Positions 13,101 through 24,995 of a stretch of DNA of 64,000 nucleotides are shown here, piece after piece. This DNA comes from Xiphophorus maculatus. Taxonomy: Eukaryota > Chordata > Actinopteri > Cyprinodontiformes > Poeciliidae. The notes under the pieces are model-generated. The model did no database searches. It worked only from the letters and a program-made list of their open reading frames with translations, and was not told the DNA's origin. Each line of letters opens with the position of its first letter. Positions within the stretch are counted from its first letter, which is position 1. A program made the translations under genes and the position numbers. Where the stretch lies: contig NC_036443.1 of assembly GCF_002775205.1 (NCBI RefSeq), positions 30,257,717 through 30,321,716 of the forward strand. Reading direction: 5' to 3'.

Positions 13101-16100
13101 TCAGGGAAGGCAATGAACCCGGAGACGACTTGACCGTCACCTACAAAGAGCTGCTGCAGAAGGTCTGCCGGTTCGCTAATGTCCTAAAATCCCAGGGTAA
13201 GTCCCGTCTACCTGCTTTAAACATCTGATCTGCCACTGGGCCTTTCAGGGGGTTTTCACACCAGTTTGATCGGGGACCAAAATTGCAACATTTGTTAATT
13301 TTTTTCTGTCAAACAAACAAAACCCTTTGGAACCTGTTTCCCTCCTGGCCTGTGGGGGCGCTGCACCAAGATATACAGAAGTAAATGACACAAAGACCTC
13401 TGAAGACACTGAGCATAACTTCCTTCTTTACCAAATGTGACAAAAATGGAGTGGCATCAGATGAATGGTTGGAGGATTTCTCTTTAGTCTTTGGTAATAA
13501 AACACAAGTCATTTCTCCTGCTATAGCTAGGCTAACACATTTGGATTTACCCAGAATGCCCTGCACTGTAGTTCACTTCCTGCTTAGCATTCACATATAA
13601 TATACGATCACCTTTCCAGCTCCTGGCATAATGACATAGTAATGCAAGTTCACTTTCTCGAAAATCAGTAAACTTAATATCTGACAAACACAACACTAGA
13701 AGTGGACGACATTTTATATGTCCAAAATAAACAAAGAACGACAATTAAAATTGCTACTAAAGTCTCTGAAAAGTGGCCAGTTGAGACCACAGAACCAGTT
13801 TGACTGAGATGTTTTTAAACCCGAGGATAAAACCATGTATGACACAGACATCTGCCAAACTGGGCCGTTGTAACCAATGGGAAAATACAGCTGGAGTTAA
13901 ATTGTCCCGAGACCTCAGCCTTGAGGAACCCCAACTGCTTTACAGTTACAGTCACTGAATTACCCAAATGTATCCTTTTGCAGTTTCTCTGTGTGTAAAA
14001 GTTGTATTTTCTGACCTCCATTATTGAACACATAATCAGTTTCTTTCCAGTAAATTAGTGTTAAATTCATTTAATGTACGAACTTGTTACATTCTGTAAA
14101 GTCCCAGCGGATTTTGGCAGGAACCTACTTCTATGGTTTTCTGGCTCTTTAACGGTTGTCTCTCATGCAATGAAGTTGCTACACCATCTGCAGAGAGCAT
14201 GATGAGGAAATTTACTGAAATGTTTGCGTCCTCACAGATTATGAAAGCTGGTTTCATCACAGTGACAGTTTTTTTAAGCTGCTGTAGGAAATAAACTGTT
14301 GCTGTTCAGAGACTTTCTGCTTCAAATCACCAAAATCCTGCAGTTGGTCTTAAAGGTTTCTAAGAGGGAGAGGCTGGGCAGTCTGCTCTAATAAAAAGCT
14401 GAATTTTATTCTGTCCCAAAGTTTTTCTTCCATCCAACATGTTTTAAATTAGTTTTGACAGAATAATGAATAATAACCTGTTTGGTGTCTCTCACCACTT
14501 TCTGCCTTTCTGTCTGTTTAGGGCTGCAGCTAGTTATTATTTTAGTAATCGATTATTAAAATATTCAATCACTCAGGCGATTAATCGGTCATACTGGTGA
14601 TTAATCGGAATAATCAGACATGGCTGCAGCTAGCTATTGTTCCTCAGGCAGTTGATCAATTATTTTGATGATTGATGAATTAATCTGATAAAAAAAATGC
14701 CACATTCTGCAGGTTTTCATCTAACTGCTAAAGTCTTTTTATACAAAATTGGAAATACATTAAAAAAATAAATATACAAAAATAAATAAAATTCCTTTTT
14801 ACATAAAACATGTTATTGCCTAAAATGCAGTAACATAGCAAAGGATGCATCTTCAACTAAGTACTTAAATCAGCTCTTTCTGATTCACTTACAGTCTGTT
14901 GATCGTTTCTCCAATTGACCAATTAATAATTGGATAGCAAAAATGCTTAATTCTCAAAAATGAGAATTGTACAGAATTTGACCCATTTGAAGCTGAAACT
15001 GTGGCACTAGAGGATTCTGGGTAGAACAGCTTTACAGACAAAGAAGATCTTTTTTACAGTTCATAAAAATGTATATATTTTTGGAGAGTTTTGGTTTAAT
15101 TACTGCCACGTAACTGTTGATTTTTCAGCAAATGGGCTTTTTTTGAGTCTGCATACTTGATCATTGATCACTAAATGATCGATTAATCACGATTAATCGT
15201 TTCAACTTTTGTGTTCTTGTGTGCAGGAGTGAAGAAGGGCGACTGCGTCTCCATCTACATGCCCATGGTGGTGGAGCTGGTGGTCGCCATGTTGGCGTGC
15301 GCCCGCATCGGAGCCATCCACTCCATCGTCGTGAGTTTACGAAACATTCCTGCGAAGTTCGGCTTTGTTTGATCGTAGAACGTGTGCGTAATCCCACCGC
15401 TGCTCCCAGTTTGCAGGTTTCTCCGCCGAGTCTTTGTGCGAGCGGATCATCGACTCTCAGTGCTTGCTGCTCATCACTGCAGGTCAGTTTGAACCAGAAG
15501 AATCCAGTTTAAGCCAGAACCAGAACCGGCTAACTTCAGGGAGCCAAGTCGCTGCTGAAGTGCTGATTCTGAGTCTGTAATCAAAGCCTAATCTGCCAGA
15601 TTAGTCTGGGGTGAAAAACTTAATCCAGCCTGCAGAAGCTCATTTATTCTTATGTTTTCATTCATAAATAATGTTTTGGTTTTATAAAAGAAATAAAGAA
15701 ATTACTGACCTCAGGACACAGAAATTTGCAGCCAGCTACTTTTTCACAGTTTGTACGGGAGAGTAAATTAATTACGTTCCCTTTTGCTAACCTAGCGACT
15801 TTTCAGACCAAAATAATTGGTACCAGCTAAAATCTGAATTCATTCATGCTTTTTAAAGATCAGTAATCGTCCGTAAAACTGTAATCGTAGTAGTAACTAA
15901 ATACATTTACTCAGTTACATTTATTTGAGTAACTTCTTGGGAAAAAAATTACTTTTAGGAGATTCTTTTCTGTATTTTTACTTGAATAAAATTTATGGAT
16001 CTTCTAATTATAATTTTTTTGTCTGATTTTATTTTGTAATTATGTTACTTATATGAATTGTTTTCATTTGAGTCTTTAAAATACCAAAATTTCCACTTAA

Positions 16101-16488
16101 CTTTAATTTTAGTACGACTGATGTAAATTTTAAACATTAAATTATTGATAATTTGATCAGTTACTGGAGTAGACTTTTTACCAAATGTTGTTTTACTCTT
16201 ACTTGAGTAAAGATATGTTGAGGTAGTGCTACTCTTGAGTGTAATTTTCAGCTCTTGTACTCTCCTCTGCATGTGAAATGTTTGTCTTTCTGTAAAAAGT
16301 CTCAGCTGGAGTTAAAAGTTTTGTGTTTCTGGTTCGAACGGAGCGTAAACCTTCTGGCTCTTTGTGTTTCCATGTCAGACGGTTTCTACCGAGGAGATAA
16401 GCTGATCAACCTGAAGCTCTTAGCTGATGAAGCTCTGCAGAAATGTAGAGACAAGTAAGCGGCAAATCCCCTTATTCACACCCCAGCA

Positions 16489-16573
<85 letters not shown>

Positions 16574-19500
16574 TAAGCTGCAGCTCTGTTGAACTGTTAA
16601 AATTTCTGTTGATTTTTATTGATTATTCTGACAATTAAATGGTTAATCTGCTAACTTTTCATTTAATACAATATTAGAAATACAAATACTGAACAAACAT
16701 ATAATTAAAATAATTTTTTTAAATAAGAAAACAAACATTTTACATACAAACATACAACATCATACTTCTTTGTGTTGTTTATGCCATGAAAAAAGTCTAA
16801 TCTAGCAGATTTTTGATGCTGTTGCAAGGCGCTGCATGCTCACAGTGAGAGGGTGAAGTGAACATTTAGTTGTTGTGTTTTTGCAGAGGATTTCCACTGA
16901 AGAAGTGCATAATGCTGAAGCACTTATCGAAGGAGCCGGAGGCGGCGGGAAGACAGTCTCCTCCCGCCAAGCGAGTGTGTCCAGATCTGGAGGTGAGGAA
17001 ACGACGGATCGTTTATCCAAAACAAGCCTGGCTGCAGCAGAAGATGCTAACTTTATGGTCTTTTTTCCTTCTGCATTCGTCCTAAAAGCTTCTCAGTCTT
17101 CATCTGCCATGATTTTATTTGGTGTCCCTGGTTTTAATTATTTTTGTTGGCGGGTTTCCTTTCCCCATTAACCTCTCATTCCTCCTGTTTTGCCTTCCCC
17201 TCCCTCACTCCCATCCAGCAGGAGAAAAGGAAAGTAAAGAAAACGCATCCTGTTCTTAAGGTATTTCCATCTCCATAACTAAAATCCTCCATGTCATCTT
17301 TTGGGGTTTTGTTTGTTTTGTAACAACATCTCTTTGGTTTCAATCAAACGCTTCACTGTTTTTGCATCACTTTGTTTCTCTTTAGCTTGAGATCAGATAG
17401 AAACGTTTATCAGTTCATCTCAATAAATCAGAACACCGTTAAAGTTTTTTATTTCCACAATTCAGCTTAAAAGTAAATCTCAGAAATGTTATATTTGGCC
17501 TGTAGTCATTAGCGAGACCACTGACTGTCATTGGGGGCTGCATCCCATCATGACAGTGGAAAGTTTAGTGGAGTAAATTTTCATAAATGTAAATAAAATA
17601 CATAGCCATGTTGTTTACGCTTCAATGCATCCTGGTAGATGAAATATGCTAGGTGCTAGCAGTGCTAGTCAGAGCAGTAATTCCTGCGCAGTGAGTAACG
17701 TTCAGCCCTTTCAGTTTGATCCGGAGCGAGAGCAGATGAAGATGAGGATGACCAAACGGAGGAAGAGGAGAAAGTCGGATGAAAAATCTGATGTTTGTTC
17801 TGCTGCTGCTTGGAAATGCTAGAAGAGCAGGTGCTAAAAAAGCTAGCTGTGAACTCAAGCTGTTTACGGTTAGCATTGGGATCAAAATATTTTCTTAAAT
17901 ATGTCAAAATGAAAGATTGAAAAAGACTGAAAGATTCCTCATTGTCACTTTAAATATTCATTTATCTTCCAACTTGTTTTGATTTTGTGTTAGTTAGCTC
18001 CTGCTAACTATATTAGCTCCTGCTAACTATGTTAGCTCCTGCTAACATAATAAACAGAAGCTCACAAACTGATCACGTTTGTTTTTCAATTCAGTTTAAT
18101 TAAATAAAAAAGATACTTTATTGATACCAAAGGTTATTGATCATGTGTCCATTGTGAAATATATTGTTATTGATTAATTGTCCAGCCTTAAAGATACACA
18201 ATTTTAGAAACAATTCATGTTTTTTACGTATCATTTTACTACCATTTTTGTATGATTAAAAACAAGACCAGATTAATTGTATTGCAATTTTTAATGTGTT
18301 AAAATTGGTGTAGTTTATTAATCAAAATTAACATGTTTATGCCCGAGCACACAGAGCCAAAAGGAAGTAGAAGATCATAAACCAGTTAATCAAAATAGTG
18401 AAAAGAAATCAGAGTAAGAACATGTAGTTACTTTTTTCTGGAGTTTCTCTTCGTCTGAAAAGCAGCTGGAGAGAAAAGCTTTTCTTATCCCCGTTATTAA
18501 GTTTGGCCCATTAAAGAGAATGACACGAGTCCACAGAGCCAATAATTTAATCGTTCTTTGGCGTTTGACCTTTTCACGTAATTTTAATAAAACATGTTAC
18601 CCAGCCTGGGAGGAAGACTGCGCCATTAGCAGATTGAAGAAATCCCAGTAATGACTGAGGACTGAAGGTCGCTGCAGAGGTCGTCCTCATGAGACGGACG
18701 TTTCTGGAGATTTACTCTTTAAAGGAGCAGCGCTTCTGTTCTCCTCCTGATTGATTTGTGGCTTTGCTACAAACTCGACAATCAATGAGGTGAAGCCATA
18801 AACTCTGCAGGCTCCTAACGCCGAACTGGCCCACTTAAAGTAATGAGAAATGCAGCCTAAACCATTGCTGTGTCATGCTTGTTTTAATGTCATTTTTCCT
18901 CATTTCTGTTTAATTTCCTTAAATTTTGTTTCTGTGGCTGAGCTCTGGTGTTCACTAACATTAACTAATGAGGTATTTGTAATTTCAGTCACTGCTTCCC
19001 ACTTATTGAATGCAAATATTAGCTGCTAATTTGTAACTTTCACTTGTTTTCTTCTCGTCCAGGGTTGTTTTTCCTCATTTCTGTTTTGTTTTCTGCTCCA
19101 GGTGCCCTGGAACCCAGACGTTGACTTGTGTTGGCACTCTCTGATGAGTGGAGCTGCAGACGAGTGCGAACCCGAGTGGTGCCAGTCTGAAGACCCGCTC
19201 TTCATTCTCTACACCAGCGGCTCCACCGGCAAACCCAAAGTAAAGGAAGCAGACACAAAACAATCCCTCTTTTTTTATTTTAGATTTTTAGAATCAAATT
19301 CAATACACTAGAACAGAACATTTATTTCTTTGTCTCATTTGATGTTTATAATAACAGAGTAAACAAAAATTAGTTGGGGTTCCTCAAGGCTGAGGTCTCG
19401 GGACATTTTAATTCAATATTTGTATGTGTCCTATAGCACAGATTAAAGAGCAACTGCACCACAAATCAACAATAAGAGCCAGAAAGCCATAAAATTAGGT

Positions 19501-22500
19501 CCCTGCCAACATGACCTAAAGTTTTACAAAATATTTGTACATATGCTTATAAAGTAATAAGCTTAAGTTGGCCATCATTTACTGAAATTAAACTTTTTTT
19601 TATGTCCAATAATGGAGGCCAGTAAATGTAAAAATTACACACAGAGAAACCAAAAAATGTGTTTCTTGGTGTCATTTGGCGATTCTTACTGAGGAAACAG
19701 CAGAAATCTGGGGTTCCTCAAGGCTGTGGTCTCGGGACACTTTAATTGAATCTCTGCATGTGGCCTATAGTTCAGATTTACTGATGTTGCTGCCAATATA
19801 TTGTGCATCTCTACACTGCAAAAATCTTACCACGAATCTTTGTCTAGTTTCTTGTGCAAATATGTTATTATACTTTGCATAAGATAAAAGCAACTTTTCA
19901 GAAAGATCAATTTTTTAAAGTAAATTATTGAATATTGATTTTTTTTAAAGTGCTAGTTTCAGAGGAAGATTGCTTCACGTAAAAGCTGCAGTATGTAGCT
20001 TTTATAAGAAAAAAACAGTTACATAAATATGTTCTTTAGATATTTGGAACAGATACTCAGTGAAAGGACCAATCTCCTTCACTGCCTCCCTGAACTGCTG
20101 AAGAAATTCAACTAAAGCAACCAATCAGAACCAGGAGGCGGGTCTTAGCGCTGTCAATCACCCCATGTATGAGCAGGAAAACAACTTATTGTTACTGAAA
20201 ACCTGTTTATCCACAGTCATTGGTGGCTATGCTAACTAGCATTAGCATTCATAACAGGCTTTGCTAGCTGTAGCTTAGTAGAGAGCAAGGGGAGATGGAA
20301 ACAGGTGATTGACAGCACTAAGACCCGCCTCCTGGCTCTGATTGGTTGTTCCTAGTTAGGGGAAAAGGCAGATGAGCAAATTTTTTCCAGTTTAATTATC
20401 TCATATGGTACCATTATGACACAATGACAGTTTCAACAAATATGTAAAATATACTGTGTATATATATAAAACATTAAAAATAAAATCTGCCAGTGGAACT
20501 AGTTTTTCTTAATCTATACTCTAGATTTATAAGCTCATTTATCTTGCTGAAAAGTTACTTTTGTCTTATTTAAGGTACTAAGATATTTGCAGTATAAACT
20601 AGACAAAAATACTTAGTTGGATTTAGTGTGTTTGTGTTTTTGCAGTGTAACGCAGCTGCGCTGGTTTCCTCTCTGCAGGGCGTTCTTCACACGGTCAGCG
20701 GATACCTGCTCTACGCCGCCACCACCTTCAAACTGGTGTTCGACCATCAGCCCGACGACGTCTTCTGGTGCACGGCGGACATCGGCTGGATCACCGGCCA
20801 CTCCTACATCACGTACGGACCGCTGGCCAACGGCGCCACCAGTGTGTTGGTGAGGAACCGTTAATTTATCTCACTTTTTCCACCCTTTAGTTTGTAGAAA
20901 CAGTAGCAAGGCTTTCAGTTTCCTGTGATGGCAGCTGAACTTTTATCGTTCACTTTGATAAGGAAGTTGCTCCAATGTTAATGATTTATTTCTCGTTATC
21001 GCCATTCCTGCTAACGCCGCGGATTTCATTCTGAGAACAAAGAGTTTAATACATTATATTAAGGAAATCACTTGTTTTTATTTAGATTTGACTCAGTTTA
21101 AGCCATTTGTTTATGAGAACAGAGTATCTTTTTGAAATTATGAAAATAAAGTCATTAATAGCAGTAGAATAAAGTTCCAATGTTACAGAATAAAGTCATA
21201 AAATTACATTTAATTTAATGAGAGCAAAGTTTTGAGAAATTATCAACATCTGATGTGAACAGCTCAATAAGTTTTAATCATTTCTTTAAAATGGAAAGAT
21301 GAAACAGTTTGTAAAATTTATACCCCAGTAAAACTTCACAAGATGACCAACATTCCCCATTTAAAAAATAAAGTTGCTACTTTATTCTGCTAATATTACA
21401 GCTTTATTTTGGAACACTGGGAGTTTATTCTCGTATTATTACAACTATTTTAATACGATTTTTTTCTTGTTATTACAACTTTATTGTGGAATATTCAGAG
21501 TTTATTCTTGTATTATTACGACGCTATCCTGAAATTATAACGTAAATCTTCTACGTTTTCTCACATTATTATCAGTTAATTCTCATAATATTCTGACTTT
21601 TTCTCATATTATTGTGACTTTACTCTCAATATCATATATTTCTCATAATGTTATTACTCAATTCTGTTTAGTTTGTAATATGAACATTTATTACACGTCC
21701 AGTTAGTTTTTTTTTCTCTCGTTATTTTATTTTGGAGAAATGTTTTTCCTCTTCCTGTTATGTTGTTGCCATGGTGACGTGACCTCCTCTCTCTGCTTCC
21801 AGTTCGAGGGTTTGCCTACGTACCCCGACGTCGGCCGCATGTGGCAGATCGTGGACAAATACCAGGTGACGAAGTTCTACACGGCGCCGACCGCCATCAG
21901 GCTGCTGATGAAGTACGGCAGCGACCCGGTGCAGAAGTGAGCGACCCGTTTCCGACCCGTTTCCGACCCAACTCGGAGACATGAACGCGTCCTGAATCGG
22001 CTTTCTTTGCTTTTTTTAAAGGCACAAACGCAAATCGCTGAAGGTTCTGGGAACGGTGGGCGAGCCCATCAACCCGGAGGCATGGCAGTGGTACCACGGC
22101 GTGGTGGGGGAGAAACGATGTCCGATCGTCGACACCTTCTGGCAGACTGAAACCGTCAGTACTGACCCGACCTGTCGGGCTGCGTCGGTGTCGCCATGAC
22201 GACCCAGTTCAATCCCTCTCTGTGTCTTTGGCTTTCAGGGTGGACACGTGCTGACTCCTCTGCCGGCGGCGACGCCCATGAAACCCGGATCCGCTGTGAG
22301 TTAACGACCCAGTTTGTTTACTCTGTAACTATACATATATATATATATATATGTATATACAGTATATGTGGGTGTGTGTGTGTGTGTTTTTAATAAAATG
22401 TCTAAACATGTGACTTTCTGTCCTCAGACGTTTCCGTTCTTCGGCGTGTTGCCGGCCATCTTGAACGAGTCTGGAGAAGAGCTGGAAGGGCCATGTGAAG

Positions 22501-24593
22501 GATACCTGGTCAGCATTAAATATGTTGTTGTCTTGCCGTATATTTTCCTCCGTCGCCTTGTGTTGATGGCGCTCCGCTTCTCCGCAGGTGTTCAAGCAGC
22601 CGTGGCCCGGCGTGATGCGGAGCGTTTACAGGGACCACGAGAGATTCGAAGCCACGTACTTCAAGAAGTTCCCGGGATATTACGTCACCGGGGACGGTGA
22701 GACGGTTATTTATATCTGCATCAGCCGTTCGGGAGTCATCCTACTCTGTCCTCATCACCTGTTTCTACCGTAAGGTTGCCGTAGAGACAAGGACGGATAC
22801 TACTGGATAACAGGGAGGATAGACGACATGTTGAACGTCTCAGGTACGCTAGCCGATCAAACTTGCTCTCATCAGAGCGGTCATAATGATTTGGAAGACC
22901 CTGGAGTCTTGAAATATGTGGAATTTAAGTTTGGATAATTAGCTGCTGATACTAATGCTAGCATAACTAGCATTGCTAATGATAGCATTAGCAGCAATAA
23001 TTGTTATTATGTTAGCAGGATAGCTGATATTATCATATTTAATGCTAGGAAAACTAGTGATTTAATGCTATTGTTAATTAACATTGGCAGTGTTGCAGAC
23101 CCAACTAGTTAAGTTAGCATGACTAGCATTAGCATTGACAATTGGATAACTAGCTAATGCTTGAATTCTAATCCTATGATAACTAGTATTAGATAGTTAA
23201 TGCTAATGCTAGTGCTACCAGCATGATTAGCATTACCTATGCTAATGCTGTTATAACTAGGACTAGCTACTTAAGGCTAATGTCATTACCGCTCTTCCTG
23301 CTAACTTAATACAGTTTGTCACGTAAATATTTAATTCTTAAAGAAATAACTTAGTATTTGAGAACGGGATCAGGACAAAGGTTAATGTTAATGCTAACTA
23401 GTCTTAGCATCGGTAATGCTAATACTAGATTACTAGCATTAGTTAGACTAGCTAATGCTAATGCTATTTGGGTACACAAATGTTCAAATATAATGATGTT
23501 TCTTTTTTTAAAATTCAGCATACAATGCTACATTTTACCTTCATGTTATAGCAAGGCGGTCGGCCATCTTGATAGAGCAGAAAACTTATTAATCGCAGCT
23601 TATCGATTAATCATCTGACTCTGTTTTACCGTGGTCTGACGGTATATTTCCTGCTCCTCTCCCTCCAGGTCACCTGCTGAGCACGGCGGAGGTGGAGTCA
23701 GCCTTGGTGGAGCACAAATCGGTCGTCGAAGCCGCCGTGGTGAGCCGCCCTCATGCTGTGAAGGGAGAAAGCCTCTACTGCTTCGTCACGCTGAACGACG
23801 GCGTGGCGTACAGCAAGGCGCTGGAGGCCGAGCTCAGGAAGCAAGGTGGGTCTGAACCGGGCCGAACCAGACAGGACAGGGGCAGAACCAGGGCGGAACC
23901 AGACAGGACAGGGGCAGAACCAGGGCGGAACCAGACAGGACAGGGGCAGAACCAGGGCAGAACCAGGGCGGAACCAGACAGGACAGGGGCAGAACCAGGG
24001 CGGAATCAGACAGGACAGGGGCAGAACCAGGGCAGAACCAGTCTGATCTGTTTCTGTTGTGTCTGCAGTGAGGGAGAAGATCGGCGCCATTGCCACTCCA
24101 GACTACATCCAGAACGCGCCCGGACTTCCCAAAACCCGATCCGGTAAACGCTCCCCGCACAAAAACACAAAAGTTCAAATATTTCTGTTTATTTTTCATT
24201 GGAAATATGTTGAAATAAAACAAAACTAACCTACAAGTAGCTTTTCAGCCACATAGAGGAGTTTGTTTTACATTAATGATTCAGTTGGCAGTTAAATTTA
24301 CTGAGAACAATAAATGTTCCCCACATTACAAGTGAAATAATCTGTCACTGGAACTTTTTCATCAATATCAAACAATTATTTACTTGGTAAGACTTTGTGT
24401 TTTTGCTAGTTTAGCTTAGTTTTGCAGTGTAATCTGTGTGTAAACAAACTTTGTTGTGTTTGCAGGAAAGATCATGCGGCGGGTGCTTCGTAAAATCGCC
24501 TGCGACGATAATAATCTGGGCGACATTTCCACGCTGGCCGACTCGTCTGTCGTTGACGAGCTTTTCAGGAACCGATGCACCACCACAGCGTGA
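10129..24593 (+). CDS. acss2: Cytosolic/nuclear acetyl-CoA synthetase (ACSS2), complete, 19 exons
   Basis: Makes acetyl-CoA from acetate, ATP and CoA through an acetyl-AMP intermediate, for lipid synthesis and histone acetylation. Exons: 10129-10255, 12668-12863, 13105-13196, 15227-15330, 15410-15482, 16379-16454, 16887-16992, 17219-17260, 19102-19239, 20679-20849, 21803-21936, 22022-22154, 22239-22295, 22428-22508, 22588-22696, 22775-22843, 23669-23845, 24069-24143, 24466-24593. All junctions are GT-AG and in frame, giving 695 codons (human about 701). Landmarks: N-terminal ACAS_N region; adenylate-forming motif [11 protein letters not shown] at about 309-319; [10 protein letters not shown] near 458-466; YYVTGDG near 541-547; hinge [14 protein letters not shown]; catalytic lysine in SGKIMRR at about 655. 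There is no mitochondrial presequence, which argues for ACSS2 over ACSS1. Exon 8 (14 codons, Lys-rich) looks optional. The start codon follows gagccaac and opens [14 protein letters not shown]. Confidence 0.97.
10733..11155. mobile_element. MITE, diverged TTGTCACAATGA-type end
   Basis: Begins cttgtcacaatgacac and ends ctcattgcaacaggc, weak inverted ends. The interior aligns by eye with the neighbouring element at 11166-11607 (ttaaattttattgaacattt, aacaaataaaatgaat). It sits in acss2 intron 1. Confidence 0.45.
11166..11607. mobile_element. MITE with CCTGTCACAATAAG inverted ends
   Basis: The left end cctgtcacaataag and the right end cttattgtgacagg are perfect inverted complements over 14 bp. 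The interior is non-coding and AT-rich. Diverged relatives occur at 10733-11155, about 12270-12365, about 13660-13790 and about 2036-2640. Confidence 0.7.
14521..15209. mobile_element. MITE with GGGCTGCAGCTAGTTATT start, ending at the acss2 exon 4 acceptor
   Basis: Starts gggctgcagctagttatt and ends cgattaatcgtttcaact, with several AATCGATTA-type words at both ends. Elements of the form GGGCTGCAACTAACGATTA are very common non-autonomous DNA transposons in fish. The right end lies about 17 bp before exon 4 (15227). Confidence 0.6.
15880..16262. repeat. Degraded DNA-transposon fragment (ACTTGAGTAA type)
   Basis: Contains the words tttacttgaataaaatttat, acttgagtaaagatatg and cttgtactct. A related stretch is at 44690-45110 (cttgagtaaaatttctgg, ttgatcagtcgctcagtag). 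No frame and no clear ends. It lies in acss2 intron 5. Confidence 0.45.
16493..16570. repeat. (CA)n microsatellite
   Basis: About 39 uninterrupted CA units starting 39 bp after the exon 6 donor in acss2 intron 6. Long enough to be length-polymorphic. Confidence 0.98.
17219..17260 (+). other. acss2: acss2 exon 8, 42-nt Lys-rich probable cassette exon
   Basis: Reads [14 protein letters not shown] in frame between exons 7 and 9, both of which meet it in phase 0, so skipping keeps the frame (681 instead of 695 residues). The acceptor is a tandem NAGNAG (ccagcag), so one Gln can also be gained or lost. I recall that human ACSS2 has a longer isoform with about 13 extra residues at the same linker; that is from memory and was not checked. 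Confidence 0.75.
17990..18050. repeat. Three tandem copies of a TTAGCTCCTGCTAACTAT unit
   Basis: The unit, about 21 bp, repeats three times with small changes (ctatatt, ctatgtt, cataata). It lies in acss2 intron 8, a long intron otherwise without recognisable content apart from a fragment of the GTCCAGCC-ended MITE at about 18173-18187. Confidence 0.8.
19814..20647. mobile_element. MITE with CACTGCAAAAA ends, filling most of acss2 intron 9
   Basis: Left end cactgcaaaaatctta, right end gtttgtgtttttgcagtg: inverted CACTGCAAAAA termini. It is interrupted by fold-back element copy 2 at about 19984-20475. Its right end lies 31 bp before exon 10 and carries a pyrimidine run followed by CAG, a potential 3' splice site at 20645. 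Confidence 0.7.
19984..20475. mobile_element. Fold-back MITE, copy 2, nested in the CACTGCAAAAA MITE
   Basis: Inverted arms of about 43 bp at 20118-20160 and 20306-20348, with two mismatches by eye (both begin or end in the caaccaatcaga word). Outer ends gctgcagtatgtagctttta and tgacagtttcaacaaatatg match copy 1 near 6 kb. Insertion inside another MITE dates it as the younger of the two. Confidence 0.65.
22930..23480. repeat. Dense GCTAAT/ATTAGC direct and inverted repeats
   Basis: acss2 intron 16 (22844-23668) contains dozens of short words of the type gctaatgctagc, agcattagc and gctagcat in both orientations, without a fixed unit length. This looks like a decayed simple repeat that could fold into many alternative hairpins. 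Confidence 0.7.
23858..24041 (+). repeat. 32-bp G-rich minisatellite in acss2 intron 17
   Basis: About five units built on gacaggacaggggcagaacc followed by agggcggaacc, with an extra partial unit in one repeat. It occupies most of the 223-nt intron 17 (23846-24068). Both strands stay open for about 130-150 codons here because the array is nearly stop-free; those frames are not genes. Confidence 0.95.
24152..24429. mobile_element. MITE of the CACTGCAAAAA family filling acss2 intron 18
   Basis: The right end ttagttttgcagtg matches the family terminus, and near it is gactttgtgtttttgc. The left end gcacaaaaacacaaaa is a degraded form. Intron 18 runs 24144-24465, so the element covers about 85 percent of it, from 8 nt after the donor to 36 nt before the acceptor. 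Confidence 0.6.
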
Positions 24594-24995
24594 CGACGCC
24601 CCCTGGAGACTCACCACAGGAAGTGCAGAAGAAGAGCCGGCGCTGCTGGAAATATTTCCTTCTGACGTGGCGGTGGCAGAACGCTGCAGCCAGTAACTCA
24701 GTAACAACTCAGAGGTAGCAGCTCAGGGCGTTCAGAACCACCGGGGCGGCTTCTTCTTTATTCCTGGTTTCTGCTAGAAAACAGTCGAGTTTCTCTAACG
24801 GTCCAGTCAAATCCAAGCCATAATACCATAAATACCCTGAATAACGTTTTTAGCAAGCTTTATCTGTTATTTTAAGAACAAAATGTGTCTGTAACCATTT
24901 TTCTTCTTGTTTTTATTTGAACTGAATTTAATCACATTTTGTTGGGTGTTTCTGAGTGTGACCCTGTGTCTACGTCCGTTGGCTGGCAGAAACTA

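Noticed and set aside
23692..24223. Open frames of 129-151 codons on both strands
   Set aside because: They come from the 32-bp minisatellite and the acss2 exon beside it; the frame shifts through the array and has no start context or homology.
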